Made by a program: the position numbers and the translations under genes
Notes under the pieces: model-generated
What the model was told of the DNA's origin: nothing
What the model saw: the letters and a program-made list of their open reading frames with translations, nothing else
The model's database searches: none
In this document: positions 16,409-25,376 of the stretch, piece after piece
How the letters are laid out: each line of letters begins with the position of its first letter
Position numbering within the stretch: position 1 is the first letter of the stretch
From: Paenibacillus tyrphae
GTDB taxonomy: Bacteria > Bacillota > Bacilli > Paenibacillales > NBRC-103111
Reading direction: 5' to 3'
Assembly: GCF_024158745.1 (NCBI RefSeq)
Contig: NZ_JAMZAW010000003.1
Span: 248,001-312,000 of the forward strand
Length of the DNA: 64,000 nt

Positions 16409-17551
16409 TTGCATATCGTTTATGTGACCGGAACCCGCGCCGATTACGGAATCATTCGCCCTGCGCTGCTGGAGCTCCGAAGCGATCCGAGATTTCAATT
16501 GGAGCTGATCGTGACGGGGATGCACCTGCACTCCGAATACGGGGAGACGATCACGGAAATTCGTAAGGACGCCTTCCCCGTGATTGCTGCGCCGTCCATT
16601 CTGATGAAGGGCGATTCGCGCGAAGCGATGAGCAAATCGCTGGGGCTTGGCTTGCTGCACTTCTCCGACATTCTGCAGCGAAGCAAGCCCGATGCCGTGC
16701 TGCTGCTCGGCGACCGAGGCGAAATGCTGGCTGCCGCGATTGCCGCCCATTATCAAAATATCGGCATCGTCCATCTGCACGGCGGAGAGCAGAGCGGGTC
16801 GGCAGACGACGCGGTGCGGCATGCCATCAGCAAGCTGGCGCACCTTCACTTCGTCGCCTCCCTTCAGGCCAAGCGATTCTTGCTTCAAATGGGAGAAGCG
16901 GACTGGCGCATTATCCCGATCGGCTCGATGCGCAAACGGCAAATCGAACAGGTCAAGCAATTAGATGAAGCGACGGCACGCCGCTGGACCGAAGCCTACG
17001 GGCTGAGCTCGCCGTCACGCAAGCTGCTGCTGTGTATCCATCCGGACTCCAAGGAGCAGCTTTCCTACGAAGAGCAGATTTCCACCGTATTGAAGGGACT
17101 AAGCCCTCATGCCGGCCATGCGAACTATGTGATTGGCCCGAACAGCGACTCTGGCGGCGACTTGTTTCGCGAGAAACTGCTAGCCTTTGCCGGGGAGCAT
17201 TCGCATATCCGCTATTACCCTTCGATTCCGGACGATCAGTTTTTATTTCTGCTCGGACACGTCGACCTGATGATCGGCAACAGCAGCAGTGCGATTATCG
17301 AATCGCCCTTCTTTGGCCTCCCGGCCATCAACATCGGCAACCGTCAGCACGGACGGGAAGCGGCAGATAACGTCGTATCCGTCCCATTCGATGCCGCCCG
17401 GATTGAACAAACCATCGCCACGCAGTTAAACCGGGGACGCCTGCCAGGGCTCCGCAACCCGTACGACCTTACGGCTCAGCCGGAGAAGGAATTGGCCGAG
17501 CAGCTCGCTCGTCTTCAAACGCTGCCTGGGGTTTGGAATAAGTTGAATTGA
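16409..17551 (+). CDS. neuC: Hydrolysing UDP-GlcNAc-type 2-epimerase (NeuC/LegG-like)
   Basis: This 380-residue GT-B-fold enzyme starts HIVYVTGTRADYGIIRPAL and has LLLGDRGEMLAAAIAA, HLHGGEQSGSADDAVRHA, CIHPDSKEQ and MIGNSSSAIIESPFFGLPAINIGNRQHGR, the hallmarks of hydrolysing epimerases. It removes UDP and inverts C2, giving the ManNAc-type or 2,4-diacetamido substrate for NeuB. The SGSADDAVRHAISKLAHLHF stretch is typical of the NeuC/LegG branch. The start codon is TTG at 16409 behind AGGTGG, as no ATG fits. It completes the pathway with the canonical NeuB, which sits 10 kb away on the other strand. Confidence 0.88.
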   Translation: MHIVYVTGTRADYGIIRPALLELRSDPRFQLELIVTGMHLHSEYGETITEIRKDAFPVIAAPSILMKGDSREAMSKSLGLGLLHFSDILQRSKPDAVLLLGDRGEMLAAAIAAHYQNIGIVHLHGGEQSGSADDAVRHAISKLAHLHFVASLQAKRFLLQMGEADWRIIPIGSMRKRQIEQVKQLDEATARRWTEAYGLSSPSRKLLLCIHPDSKEQLSYEEQISTVLKGLSPHAGHANYVIGPNSDSGGDLFREKLLAFAGEHSHIRYYPSIPDDQFLFLLGHVDLMIGNSSSAIIESPFFGLPAINIGNRQHGREAADNVVSVPFDAARIEQTIATQLNRGRLPGLRNPYDLTAQPEKELAEQLARLQTLPGVWNKLN

Positions 17552-17600
17552 AAAAATCGCCCTCTTCTTGGCCGAAATGGCAAGTAGAGGGCGATTTTTT
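17551..17600 (+). terminator. Strong, probably bidirectional terminator
   Basis: AAAAAATCGCCCTC pairs with GAGGGCGATTTTTT around a partly paired inner region (CTTGGCC, TGGCAAG). The A-run on one side and the T-run on the other would also stop the minus-strand receptor-peptide transcript that ends at 17652. Confidence 0.9.
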
Positions 17601-17651
17601 TAGTAGGTATACTTGAGAAGCTAAAAAACTCTTTCCAAAGTTTAAGTTGAT

Positions 17652-17771
17652 TTAATGGCCTACTCCGTTATGAGCATTAGTAATTACAGACTCAGGCTGT
17701 TGAAGCATTGTACCGGACACACCGCTGAATAAAAGTAACCCCATAACTAAGGATACCCATACTTTTTTCAT
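17652..17771 (-). CDS. Phr-like signalling peptide precursor
   Basis: This is a 39-residue pre-peptide: a Lys-Lys N-terminus, a hydrophobic export segment (VWVSLVMGLLLFSGVSG) and a short polar tail ending ITNAHNGVGH. Its ATG overlaps the stop of the TPR receptor gene by ATGA, the arrangement of rap-phr pairs in Bacilli. By analogy the mature signal would be a C-terminal penta- to octapeptide released after secretion, re-imported by Opp and bound by the receptor; the exact cleavage is unknown. A longer in-frame extension upstream lies inside the receptor gene and has no start support. The spacing to GGAGGG is somewhat long, consistent with translational coupling. Confidence 0.65.
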   Translation of the reverse strand: MKKVWVSLVMGLLLFSGVSGTMLQQPESVITNAHNGVGH

Positions 17772-18823
17772 AGATCCGACACTCCCTCCAATAGATTTCG
17801 GTAATGCCTTTTTTGTTGTTCCGTCGCGTAATCGGCATGCTTCGCAAATAAGGAAACACACCTTTCGAAGCCTGAGTAATGCTTCATCTTTTGAGAAAGG
17901 TATAATGCGTATAATAATTCATTCAATCCAGTTATGATTTGTTGATTTCTAAAACTGTATACCGCTTTCTCATACCAGAAGTGAAATAATTGCGTACCAT
18001 TTATGTATGTAACGGAAGTGTTGATAGGGGGAAGCTTCACACAGAATTTTGCTAATAATTCATCGACCTTAAAGTTGTATAGGTTTGCTGATTCGATAAC
18101 CGTTAATAGACTTGGAAGTAATTCGATGGGGTTCTCATCTAAAAATTCTGACAATTCAGTAAGGACTTTGTCATTCCCGCATTTTAATTCGAGATTGTAC
18201 ATATTCGCCTTGCCCCATATGCGAAATTTCTCGACCTCCTTGTGTCCGTGTTCGTCAAGGAATTCAAACCATCCAAGATCGGAATATTCCGAGACATAGC
18301 GTTTCGCTTCTTCACACCGTTCTTGCATGGTTAGGGCGACTCCTTTTAGAAGGAACCCTTGTCCATAATACACTACTAAATGACGCTCGGATTGTAGAAT
18401 TTCAGGAAGTGTGTTATTTTTTTTATTTTCAAGCTGTCTATCGTAGATGGTTCTAGCCAAGGTTCTTAATTCATCTGCATATCTTTCGACTTTTTTCCAG
18501 TTCCATAAAGTGTAATAGACGTTTGCCATTTGTAGCAAGGCATCCAGCTTCACATCTTCCGGCAGATATAAATAATGAGACTCAAATCTAGCCAATGCTT
18601 CTTTGTTTTCTTCTGATCCGATGCCAATAAGAGACTGAAATAACCGAAATTGGCTCATGATGTATTGCGGATGGTGGGTATCCTTCACGTTATCGATGAC
18701 ATGACGGAACAAGGGAACTGCCTCTTGCTTCCTTCCGGCCTTGTAAAGATGCTCTGCCATAGAAAAATAATGTGAAAGATCGACATCCGATCCTAGACAG
18801 GTAACATCAGGCTGTCGCTCCAT
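17768..18823 (-). CDS. TPR peptide receptor of the Rap/RRNPP type, without HTH
   Basis: This 351-residue protein is built of helical TPR-like repeats, for example FSMAEHLYKAGRKQEAVPLF (20-39), LLQMANVYYTLWNWKKVERY, GQGFLLKGVALTMQERCEEA and FWYEKAVYSFRNQQIITGL. Related Paenibacillaceae proteins that I recall carry an N-terminal XRE helix-turn-helix; here AAGGGAGGT precedes an ATG from which TPR sequence begins almost at once, so there is no DNA-binding domain. It may therefore act on a protein partner, as Rap proteins do on response regulators. The coupled peptide gene at 17771 supports a receptor-ligand pair. The promoter TTGTTT-N17-TAAAAT is listed separately. Confidence 0.7.
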   Translation of the reverse strand: MERQPDVTCLGSDVDLSHYFSMAEHLYKAGRKQEAVPLFRHVIDNVKDTHHPQYIMSQFRLFQSLIGIGSEENKEALARFESHYLYLPEDVKLDALLQMANVYYTLWNWKKVERYADELRTLARTIYDRQLENKKNNTLPEILQSERHLVVYYGQGFLLKGVALTMQERCEEAKRYVSEYSDLGWFEFLDEHGHKEVEKFRIWGKANMYNLELKCGNDKVLTELSEFLDENPIELLPSLLTVIESANLYNFKVDELLAKFCVKLPPINTSVTYINGTQLFHFWYEKAVYSFRNQQIITGLNELLYALYLSQKMKHYSGFERCVSLFAKHADYATEQQKRHYRNLLEGVSDL

Positions 18824-19163
18824 TTCTTTTACCTCCCTTAATAGTTAAATTTTAACAAATAAGAATGCAAAAAACAATGTTTTTCATCAATCTTTTGTTA
18901 AGAAATCCGTCGAGATGGAGGGCTTGAAAGCGCAAAAAATCGAACTAACGCATGCTTACGACGTGTAAGGACGATAATAGAGGAAGATTGTTATTCAAGC
19001 AGTGTGGTCAAATATTTTGGTGGGGAAGCTTCTTAATTGGCTTCGAGTCCGGTCAATAAAAATCATAAAGAAATAAACTTCGTAAAAAGAACGAGAGTCG
19101 AATGATTACTTTTACTCATGCAATTCATTAAGCTCACCTTATGTGACCTCTTCGGGTTTGTAA
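18824..19163. other. Intergenic region between receptor gene and its remnant
   Basis: Apart from the receptor promoter at 18849-18877, I see no gene or clear repeat in this 340-base stretch. Confidence 0.5.
18849..18877 (-). promoter_or_regulatory. Candidate sigma-A promoter of the receptor gene
   Basis: On the minus strand TTGTTT, 17 bases, then TAAAAT. The -10 matches five of six consensus bases and the -35 three of six. The -10 lies about 25 bases before the ATG. Confidence 0.4.
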
Positions 19164-19475
19164 TCCTCGAGTGAAGAAGTACTCCACCGCCAGAATCGCT
19201 TCTGTGAAAGAATCCCCCATCCGGATATCGTGACAACTCATATTAAAAGAAAACAATTATTCCGCTTTTGGTACGAAAAAGCCATCTACAATTTTAAACA
19301 TGGAAGAAGAAGCTGCGGCATTAAGGATCTGCTTTCCGCCTTGTACTTAGCTGAAAAAATGGAATATTCTTCAGGGCTAAGAAAAATGATTCTACTCATG
19401 TTGTATGAAGTCGACGGTACGAACGAGCAACAAGGAATTCAAAAAATGCTAGAAGAAATGCGGATCGAAAACTAG
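19164..19475 (+). pseudogene. C-terminal remnant of a second TPR peptide receptor
   Basis: A 103-codon open frame after a TAA at 19161 aligns with the C-terminal third of the receptor at 17768: RFCERIPHPDIVTT with KFCVKLPPINTSVTY, QLFRFWYEKAIYNF with QLFHFWYEKAVYSF, and ALYLAEKMEYSSGL with ALYLSQKMKHYSGF. The similarity extends upstream of the first possible GTG start at 19230, which shows a larger gene has been cut down. It lies on the opposite strand from the intact copy. No binding site precedes the GTG, and a stable product is doubtful. Confidence 0.65.
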
Positions 19476-19509
19476 TCAGTCCTCCAATTTTCTCACCTAT
19501 GTAACGTTG

Positions 19510-19541
19510 TAGCACAAAAAAGGACCTGTTGTCAGGTCCTC
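19510..19541 (-). terminator. Terminator of the zinc-ribbon transcript
   Basis: On the minus strand AGGACCTG, a four-base loop and CAGGTCCT are followed by TTTTTTG. It sits about 30 bases downstream of the TGA at 19569, which supports a real minus-strand transcription unit there. Confidence 0.75.
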
Positions 19542-19568
19542 AGAGTGTTGGTCATCCCAACATCCACG

Positions 19569-19772
19569 TCACATAGGTTGCCTACAGCATCCGTAGCTCC
19601 AGTAGCAGTAGTAGTGCGGTGCCCGCAAAATCTGTCCGCAATCGGGACAAATAGCTTCTTGGCGTGGATTAACGCGAATGACGGCCACATCCTTCAGATT
19701 GAAGATCGATTGCACGGCCTCCCGTCCATGCTCGCTGATTCACTGCTGCATGAACTCATATGCGCCGTACAT
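19569..19772 (-). pseudogene. Small zinc-ribbon gene interrupted by an in-frame TGA
   Basis: On the minus strand a frame starting ATG 19772 (MYGAYEFMQQ) meets TGA at 19742-19740 and then continues for 56 codons (ISEHGREAVQSIF...) to TGA at 19569. The second part holds ICPDCGQ and a Cys-rich tail (YYCYWSYGCCRQ), a treble-clef or zinc-ribbon arrangement, and a strong terminator follows. A single TGG-to-TGA change would explain the break. The codons upstream of the ATG include CQC, so the original start may lie further out. It could also be a shorter gene with an unconventional start inside. Function is unknown. Confidence 0.4.
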
Positions 19773-19877
19773 ACCCCTACACTGGCACTCAATACGGTTG
19801 GAGTAGGCAAGTCTTGTTTCCCTCGATCCCCAAATTGGACTGGATGCGAGCCTTTTTATGATTCCTTTTAAAAAGTG

Positions 19878-20993
19878 TCAAAGACTTGAAACGATATCTA
19901 GCAGCGTAGAACTAATATATCTCACATCGGCTTCGGTTAGCGTGCCGTAGCTCGGGAGATTGATGCCTTGAGCGGCAATCCGGCCCGCCACCGGAAACTC
20001 AGACGCGGATTGAAGCTTCTCGTAGGGCGGCAGCACGTGCATCGGATAAAAGAACGGCCGGCTCTCGATCCCTCGGAGCTGGAGCCGACGGATGACTTCA
20101 TCGCGCTCGGCCTCCGAGCCTTCGCGCAGCACGACGCTGAACAGCCAATAGACGTTCTTCGCCCAATCCTGCTGGACAGGCAGTGCAAGAGCGCTGCAAT
20201 CCCGCAAATACTTGGTATAGTGGTCTGCAATCCGCAGTCTCTGCGCGATATGCCATTCCGCGTTTTGTAATTGCGCACAGCCGATGGCCGCTTGAATGTT
20301 GGTCATCCGGTAATTGTACCCAATGACGGCATGGAAATAACGGCGTTGCGGGTCCATCCCCTGTCCCCGAAGCAGCCGGGCCCGGTCCGCAAGCGCAGCG
20401 TCGTTCGTCGTCAATACCCCGCCTTCGCCTGTCGTAATGATCTTGTTGCCGAACAAGCTGAAGATCGCGCTGTCCCCCAGTCCCCCGGTACGCTGTCCCT
20501 TATACTCGGCACCCAACGCTTCAGCCGCATCTTCCATGACGAATAAGCCGTACTGCTGCGCAAGCTCCCGAATCGGGTCCATGTCGGCAGGATGCCCGTA
20601 GAGATGGACCGTGACGATGCCCTTCGTTCTCGGCGTAATCCGTTCTTCGATCCGCTTCGGATCGATGTTCCAGGTCTCCGGCTCCGAATCGACGAACACC
20701 GGCCTCGCACCGCAATAGGTGACCGCATTGGCCGTAGCGACGAACGTTAACGTAGGGACGATAATCTCGTCGCCCGGCCCCACGCCGTGCGCGAGCAAAG
20801 CCAGATGCAGCGCCGTCGTTCCGTTGCTGCAGGCGATGGCGTGCTTCACCTGGCAGAAGGCGGCGAATTCTTCTTCGAAACGCTTGATATATGATCCGTT
20901 AGAGGAGATCCACGTCGAATCGAGACAATCCATCACGTATTTCTTCTCATTGCCGTTCAAGATAGGCAGTGCAACAGGATAAAATTTATCCAC
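19878..20993 (-). CDS. Second DegT/DnrJ/EryC1 sugar aminotransferase
   Basis: This 371-residue PLP enzyme has SNGTTALHLALLAHGVGPGD (57-75), VMEDAAEALGAEYKG (152-166) and FGNKIITTGEGG with PLP Lys184. Close relatives make 4-amino sugars such as perosamine or UDP-4-amino-4,6-dideoxy sugars. The start is GTG 20993, preceded by AAGGAGG at ideal spacing; an upstream ATG frame lacks a site. It is not in an operon and lies between the signalling genes and the collagen-like gene. It is only moderately similar to the DegT protein at 15288, so it probably serves a second amino-sugar pathway or an alternative 4-keto sugar. Confidence 0.85.
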   Translation of the reverse strand: MDKFYPVALPILNGNEKKYVMDCLDSTWISSNGSYIKRFEEEFAAFCQVKHAIACSNGTTALHLALLAHGVGPGDEIIVPTLTFVATANAVTYCGARPVFVDSEPETWNIDPKRIEERITPRTKGIVTVHLYGHPADMDPIRELAQQYGLFVMEDAAEALGAEYKGQRTGGLGDSAIFSLFGNKIITTGEGGVLTTNDAALADRARLLRGQGMDPQRRYFHAVIGYNYRMTNIQAAIGCAQLQNAEWHIAQRLRIADHYTKYLRDCSALALPVQQDWAKNVYWLFSVVLREGSEAERDEVIRRLQLRGIESRPFFYPMHVLPPYEKLQSASEFPVAGRIAAQGINLPSYGTLTEADVRYISSTLLDIVSSL

Positions 20994-21236
20994 ATTGATT
21001 TCCTCCTTCAATGATGGTACGGTGCTAAACCACGGCATATCCATTTGTTCATCATATGCATTCCTCTTCGGAACGCCTGTACGGAAACCTATGGGAGGCG
21101 GTAGGAAGAAACGATTTTCGTAGAGGAGGGCAAGAGTTCAGATCAATAAATACGCGGCTATCTCCAAGGCATGTACCGTGGCGGTTTCTATTGTCCACTC
21201 ATATGATTTAGTATCTTACAGAAAAGGAGTGATTCA

Positions 21237-21807
<571 letters not shown>

Positions 21808-21835
21808 CCGAAAACGATACACCTGCTTTGCAGCG

Positions 21836-21872
21836 CAAACACCCGCGTCCGAATGGATGCGGGTGTTTGTTT
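21836..21872 (+). terminator. Terminator of the collagen-like gene
   Basis: CAAACACCCGC and GCGGGTGTTTG form an 11-bp stem with a short loop, followed by TTTTGCG. The A-run on the left also allows it to end the minus-strand transcript of neighbouring kimA only if read through, so it mainly serves the plus strand. Confidence 0.8.
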
Positions 21873-21886
21873 TGCGCTTGCCGGTA

Positions 21887-23713
21887 CTATTTCTTCAAGT
21901 GATACGGTACGGTCGTAACAATGACATCCCTTCGAAAGAGCAGGTGTGCTCGTATCAGCAGGCTTGACTGGTTATGCAAAATATTATGCCATCCCTTCTT
22001 GGGAATGAACTGTGGGATCACAACCGTAACCTGGTAGTGGGACTCACTTGCTTTGCGTTGCACCGTATCGATAAATTTAGTCAGCGGCTGAATAATACTT
22101 CGATAAGGAGAATGCAGGGTAACCAGTCTAATATCGGGCTGCCACTTTTTCCATTTTTCTTCAAACATAGCTTCGTCTTCTCTGTTAAAAGGAACATGGA
22201 CGGCTATGATCTGGTGCGGGGAAAGCGACTTGACATAGTTTAAGGAGTTTTCCACCACTTGGGTAATACCGGCCACAGGGAGAATCATGACATTGCCTTC
22301 AATGGACAGGGCAGGTTCGCAAGTGCTGATTCTTAGTTGGTCCCCTACGTCCTCATAGTGCTTCCGGATGCGGTGGAAAATGAGGATGATGACGGGCAAG
22401 AAGACCAAGACGGACCATACCTGCGCGAATTTGGTAACGAAGAAAATGATGCTGACCAGTAAACTAATCAAAGCGCCGATTGAATTAATAAGAAGCTTCG
22501 AAACCCATCCTTTCGGCTTCTCGCGAAACCATTTGACCATCATGCCCGTCTGGGACAAGGTAAAAGGGATAAATACGCCGACCGCATACAGCGGAATGAG
22601 ATGTTCGGTTTGTCCTTTGAAAGCGACAATTAACACAATGGACAACAAGCCGAGAATGATAATTCCATTCGAATAGCCCAACCGGTCTCCCCGGATCGTG
22701 AACATTCTCGGGATAAACCTATCCTTGGCCAGATTTACCGCGAGCAACGGGAAAGCCGAGTAGCCGGTATTGGCAGCAAGGATCAGGATCAGGGCCGTCG
22801 TCCCTTGAATGAAAAAATACATAACATTTCGGCCGAAGGTCTGTTCGGCGATTTGCGAGACGACGGTAACTTCCGGCCGCGGGACAACTCCGTAATAGTA
22901 AGCCAGGTAGACGATTCCCGAAAATAACAGGGCCAGCAAGGAGCCCATCGCGATTAACGTTCTCGCCGCATTGTTCGGTGCCGGGTCTTTGAAGTTAGGA
23001 ATGGCATTCGATATGGCCTCTACTCCCGTTAAGGCAGAGCTGCCCGAGGCGAACGCTCGGAGAAGCAGGAATAACCCGATCCCGGCTACCGGTGCGCCCA
23101 CTGGCGTATGAAGATCGGTGGATACGTTTCCTGCAGCAATGTGATATATGCCTACGCCAATTAAAATAAATAACGCCAAGACGAATAAATAAACGGGATA
23201 AGCCAAGATCGAAGCCGATTCGGTCACCCCTCTTAGATTGAGGATGGTAATAAATAGAACGAAGGCAACGGCGATGATGACCGTATAGGGATGCAAGCTG
23301 GGAAAGGCGGACGTAATCGCATCCGTGCCTGCGGACACGCTCACAGCCACCGTTAATATATAATCCACAAGCAAGGAGCCTCCGGCGATTAATCCGGGGT
23401 ACAACCCTAGATTCTCCTTGGAGACGACATAGGCTCCCCCGCCATGAGGATAGGCAAAAATAATTTGCCTGTACGATAAAATTAAAGCCACCAATAAGAT
23501 TAAAACCCCCACTGCAATCGGGAGCGAATACCAGAATGCGGCGGCACTGACCGTCATGAGAACTAACAGGATCTGCTCCGGGCCATAAGCCACCGACGAT
23601 AGCGCATCGGAGGAAAGGATGGCCAATGCCTTCAGCTTGGTAAGCTTTTGCTCCCCCAATTCATCGGACTTTAAGGGTCGTCCAATAAGGAATCGCTTTA
23701 AAGAAGAAAACAT
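21887..23713 (-). CDS. kimA: KimA-type potassium importer
   Basis: This 608-residue APC-superfamily transporter matches the KimA (YdaO) high-affinity K+/H+ symporter in length and layout. It has an N-terminal LKALAILSSDALSSVAYGPEQ segment, about twelve membrane helices up to residue 450, and a cytoplasmic UspA-like C-terminal domain (about 470-605, with VHVPFNREDEAMFEEKW and HYQVTVVIPQFIPKKGWHN). KimA proteins are regulated by c-di-AMP, which binds the C-terminal domain; in some species the gene also has a c-di-AMP riboswitch, but I do not see its conserved core in the 276-base upstream region. It stands alone, convergent with the collagen-like gene. Confidence 0.85.
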   Translation of the reverse strand: MFSSLKRFLIGRPLKSDELGEQKLTKLKALAILSSDALSSVAYGPEQILLVLMTVSAAAFWYSLPIAVGVLILLVALILSYRQIIFAYPHGGGAYVVSKENLGLYPGLIAGGSLLVDYILTVAVSVSAGTDAITSAFPSLHPYTVIIAVAFVLFITILNLRGVTESASILAYPVYLFVLALFILIGVGIYHIAAGNVSTDLHTPVGAPVAGIGLFLLLRAFASGSSALTGVEAISNAIPNFKDPAPNNAARTLIAMGSLLALLFSGIVYLAYYYGVVPRPEVTVVSQIAEQTFGRNVMYFFIQGTTALILILAANTGYSAFPLLAVNLAKDRFIPRMFTIRGDRLGYSNGIIILGLLSIVLIVAFKGQTEHLIPLYAVGVFIPFTLSQTGMMVKWFREKPKGWVSKLLINSIGALISLLVSIIFFVTKFAQVWSVLVFLPVIILIFHRIRKHYEDVGDQLRISTCEPALSIEGNVMILPVAGITQVVENSLNYVKSLSPHQIIAVHVPFNREDEAMFEEKWKKWQPDIRLVTLHSPYRSIIQPLTKFIDTVQRKASESHYQVTVVIPQFIPKKGWHNILHNQSSLLIRAHLLFRRDVIVTTVPYHLKK

Positions 23714-23989
23714 CCGATGACACCACCCTTATAACAATTTGACCTTTATTACCCGCTTTGTCGTGCTGCCGATCAATCCCAAAACCTTCGCGTTCCTTAG
23801 TTTCTACAATTTTCATTTTTTTATTTACTGAATGCCTCAGAACTATCCCCTGTACCCAAAGTCAACATAGGGTCATCAGCCAATTGACAGAAGCTAGAAA
23901 TCGAAGTATTATTTTTAATACCAGGTACTAATACTAACTCATGATATCAGGCAATTTATTTTACATTACATTTAACGAGGTGAACCCGA

Positions 23990-25027
23990 ATGGAACCATC
24001 TGTTCAATCTGCTTCCTCTTCGACACTTTACCGCTCCCGGATTACCGCCATCGGCAGCTACGTTCCCGAACGCCGTCTGACGAATGCCGATCTGGAACGC
24101 ATGGTCGAAACCAACGACGAATGGATCGTACAGCGCACGGGCATCCGCGAGCGGCGCATCAGCGCGCCGGAAGAGTATACGAGCCACTTGTGCATCGGGG
24201 CGGTGCAGCAGCTTGTTGACCGTTACGGCGCCGTGCTGGAGGATGTCGATCTGCTGATCGTCGGCACCAGTACGCCGGATTTCGCTTTCCCTGCCACCGC
24301 CTGCCGGATTCAGGCGCATTTCGGCATGAAGCAGACGACCTCCTTCGATTTAAGCGCCGCCTGCGCCGGATTCGTATACGGCCTGCATCTGGCTAACGGG
24401 ATGATCGCTTCCGGCCTGCATCGCAAGGCGCTCGTCATCGGCGCCGACGCCCTGTCCAAGATCGTCGACTATACGGACCGTACGACGTGCGTGCTGTTCG
24501 GCGACGGTGCCGGAGCGGTCCTGCTCGAACGGGACGATTCTGGCGCTTCCAGCCCTCAGTTTATTGCCTATACGGGCGGTACCGACGGCACCGGCGGGGC
24601 GCACATTTATCGCTCCCTGCTTGCCGATCATATGGAAGGCAACCCGGTGAATACGAGCGGCAAGCTTGTCCAGAACGGCCGCGAGGTGTACAAATTCGCC
24701 GTTCAAACGATTCCGAAAGGCGTAAACGACCTGCTGAGCCAAACCGGCTTGTCCACGGATCGGATCGACTGGTTCGTCCCGCATAGCGCCAACCTCCGCA
24801 TCATCGATTCCGTATGCGAGAAGATGGGGATTCCTATAGAGCGGACGCTGCATACGATCGAGAAGTACGGCAATACGTCCGCCGCGACAATTCCGCTTGC
24901 GCTTGAAGAAGCTACCCGGGAACAGAAGCTGAAGGACGGCGATACCGTTCTGTTGTTCGGCTTCGGTGGAGGGCTCGTTTACGGCGGGCTGCTGCTCCGC
25001 TGGAAGGCGCTGTCTCCGACAGCCTAA
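23990..25027 (+). CDS. fabH: Beta-ketoacyl-ACP synthase III (FabH-like), stand-alone
   Basis: This 345-residue ketosynthase III has all three catalytic residues: Cys125 in SAACAGFVYG, His265 in VPHSANLRI and Asn295 in GNTSAAT. It also has the GDGAGAVLLE loop. FabH condenses acyl-CoA with malonyl-ACP to start fatty acid synthesis. No other fab genes surround it, so it is probably an accessory copy, setting starter-unit choice or serving a special acyl product. An N-terminal extension of about 14 residues precedes the usual start of the family. ACGAGGTGA lies before the ATG. Its terminator hairpin is shared with the convergent glycan operon. Confidence 0.88.
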   Translation: MEPSVQSASSSTLYRSRITAIGSYVPERRLTNADLERMVETNDEWIVQRTGIRERRISAPEEYTSHLCIGAVQQLVDRYGAVLEDVDLLIVGTSTPDFAFPATACRIQAHFGMKQTTSFDLSAACAGFVYGLHLANGMIASGLHRKALVIGADALSKIVDYTDRTTCVLFGDGAGAVLLERDDSGASSPQFIAYTGGTDGTGGAHIYRSLLADHMEGNPVNTSGKLVQNGREVYKFAVQTIPKGVNDLLSQTGLSTDRIDWFVPHSANLRIIDSVCEKMGIPIERTLHTIEKYGNTSAATIPLALEEATREQKLKDGDTVLLFGFGGGLVYGGLLLRWKALSPTA

Positions 25028-25034
25028 ACATGCA

Positions 25035-25083
25035 AAAAAGAGTCCGTCCTTCCTCCCTGAGGTTAGGTACGGACTCTCTCTCT
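25035..25083. terminator. Bidirectional terminator between fabH and the rhamnose/cge operon
   Basis: AGAGTCCGT (25039-25047) pairs with ACGGACTCT (25069-25077). The minus-strand reading is followed by TTTTTTGC, the plus-strand reading by CTCTCTTA. The stop codon of the last minus-strand operon gene (25063-25065) lies inside the loop. Confidence 0.85.
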
Positions 25084-25359
25084 TAACACGGTCTTCCTCA
25101 CCTTTTCGCCAAGCCAAGGCTTTCCCGGAATTCCGCGCCGCAAGCGGCGGCGTATGCGAACTCCGGTCATTTTCATGGCAATTTGGCGCTGATACCGGCT
25201 GATCGACTCAATGTGCACCAAAAGTCTGCGAGCCGCTTCCTCGGAGCCCTCCACGACATCGGCCATGCTTTCGATCATGCGGGCCAGCGCACGCTGGCTG
25301 CGGGCGAGCGAATGAAGAATATGGAGCTTTACTTTATTTTCCTCTTCATGCCAATTCAT
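25063..25359 (-). CDS. Small basic helical protein, last gene of the rhamnose/cge operon
   Basis: This 98-residue protein (MNWHEEENKVKLHIL...) has a helical first part with two long amphipathic segments, then a strongly basic tail (RIRRRLRRGIPG...). I chose ATG 25359, with GGAG seven bases before it; an open extension upstream overlaps the previous gene and has no coding character. Like its two upstream neighbours it looks like a compact helical bundle, and the three may be diverged paralogs: SRYQRQIAMKM here recalls ASQQEMANIL in the gene at 25739. No family is recognised. The terminator overlaps its stop. Confidence 0.6.
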   Translation of the reverse strand: MNWHEEENKVKLHILHSLARSQRALARMIESMADVVEGSEEAARRLLVHIESISRYQRQIAMKMTGVRIRRRLRRGIPGKPWLGEKVRKTVLRERVRT

Positions 25360-25376
25360 TGGGAGTCTCCGCTTCC

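Noticed and set aside
19545..19871. Plus-strand 108-codon open frame
   Set aside because: It is antisense to the CPDCG-containing frame, which has a terminator in the right orientation, while the plus frame has no start signal or recognisable motif.
23714..23989. c-di-AMP (ydaO) riboswitch upstream of kimA
   Set aside because: The conserved core segments I remember for this riboswitch are not visible on the minus strand. An Infernal search with the Rfam ydaO-yuaA model would decide.
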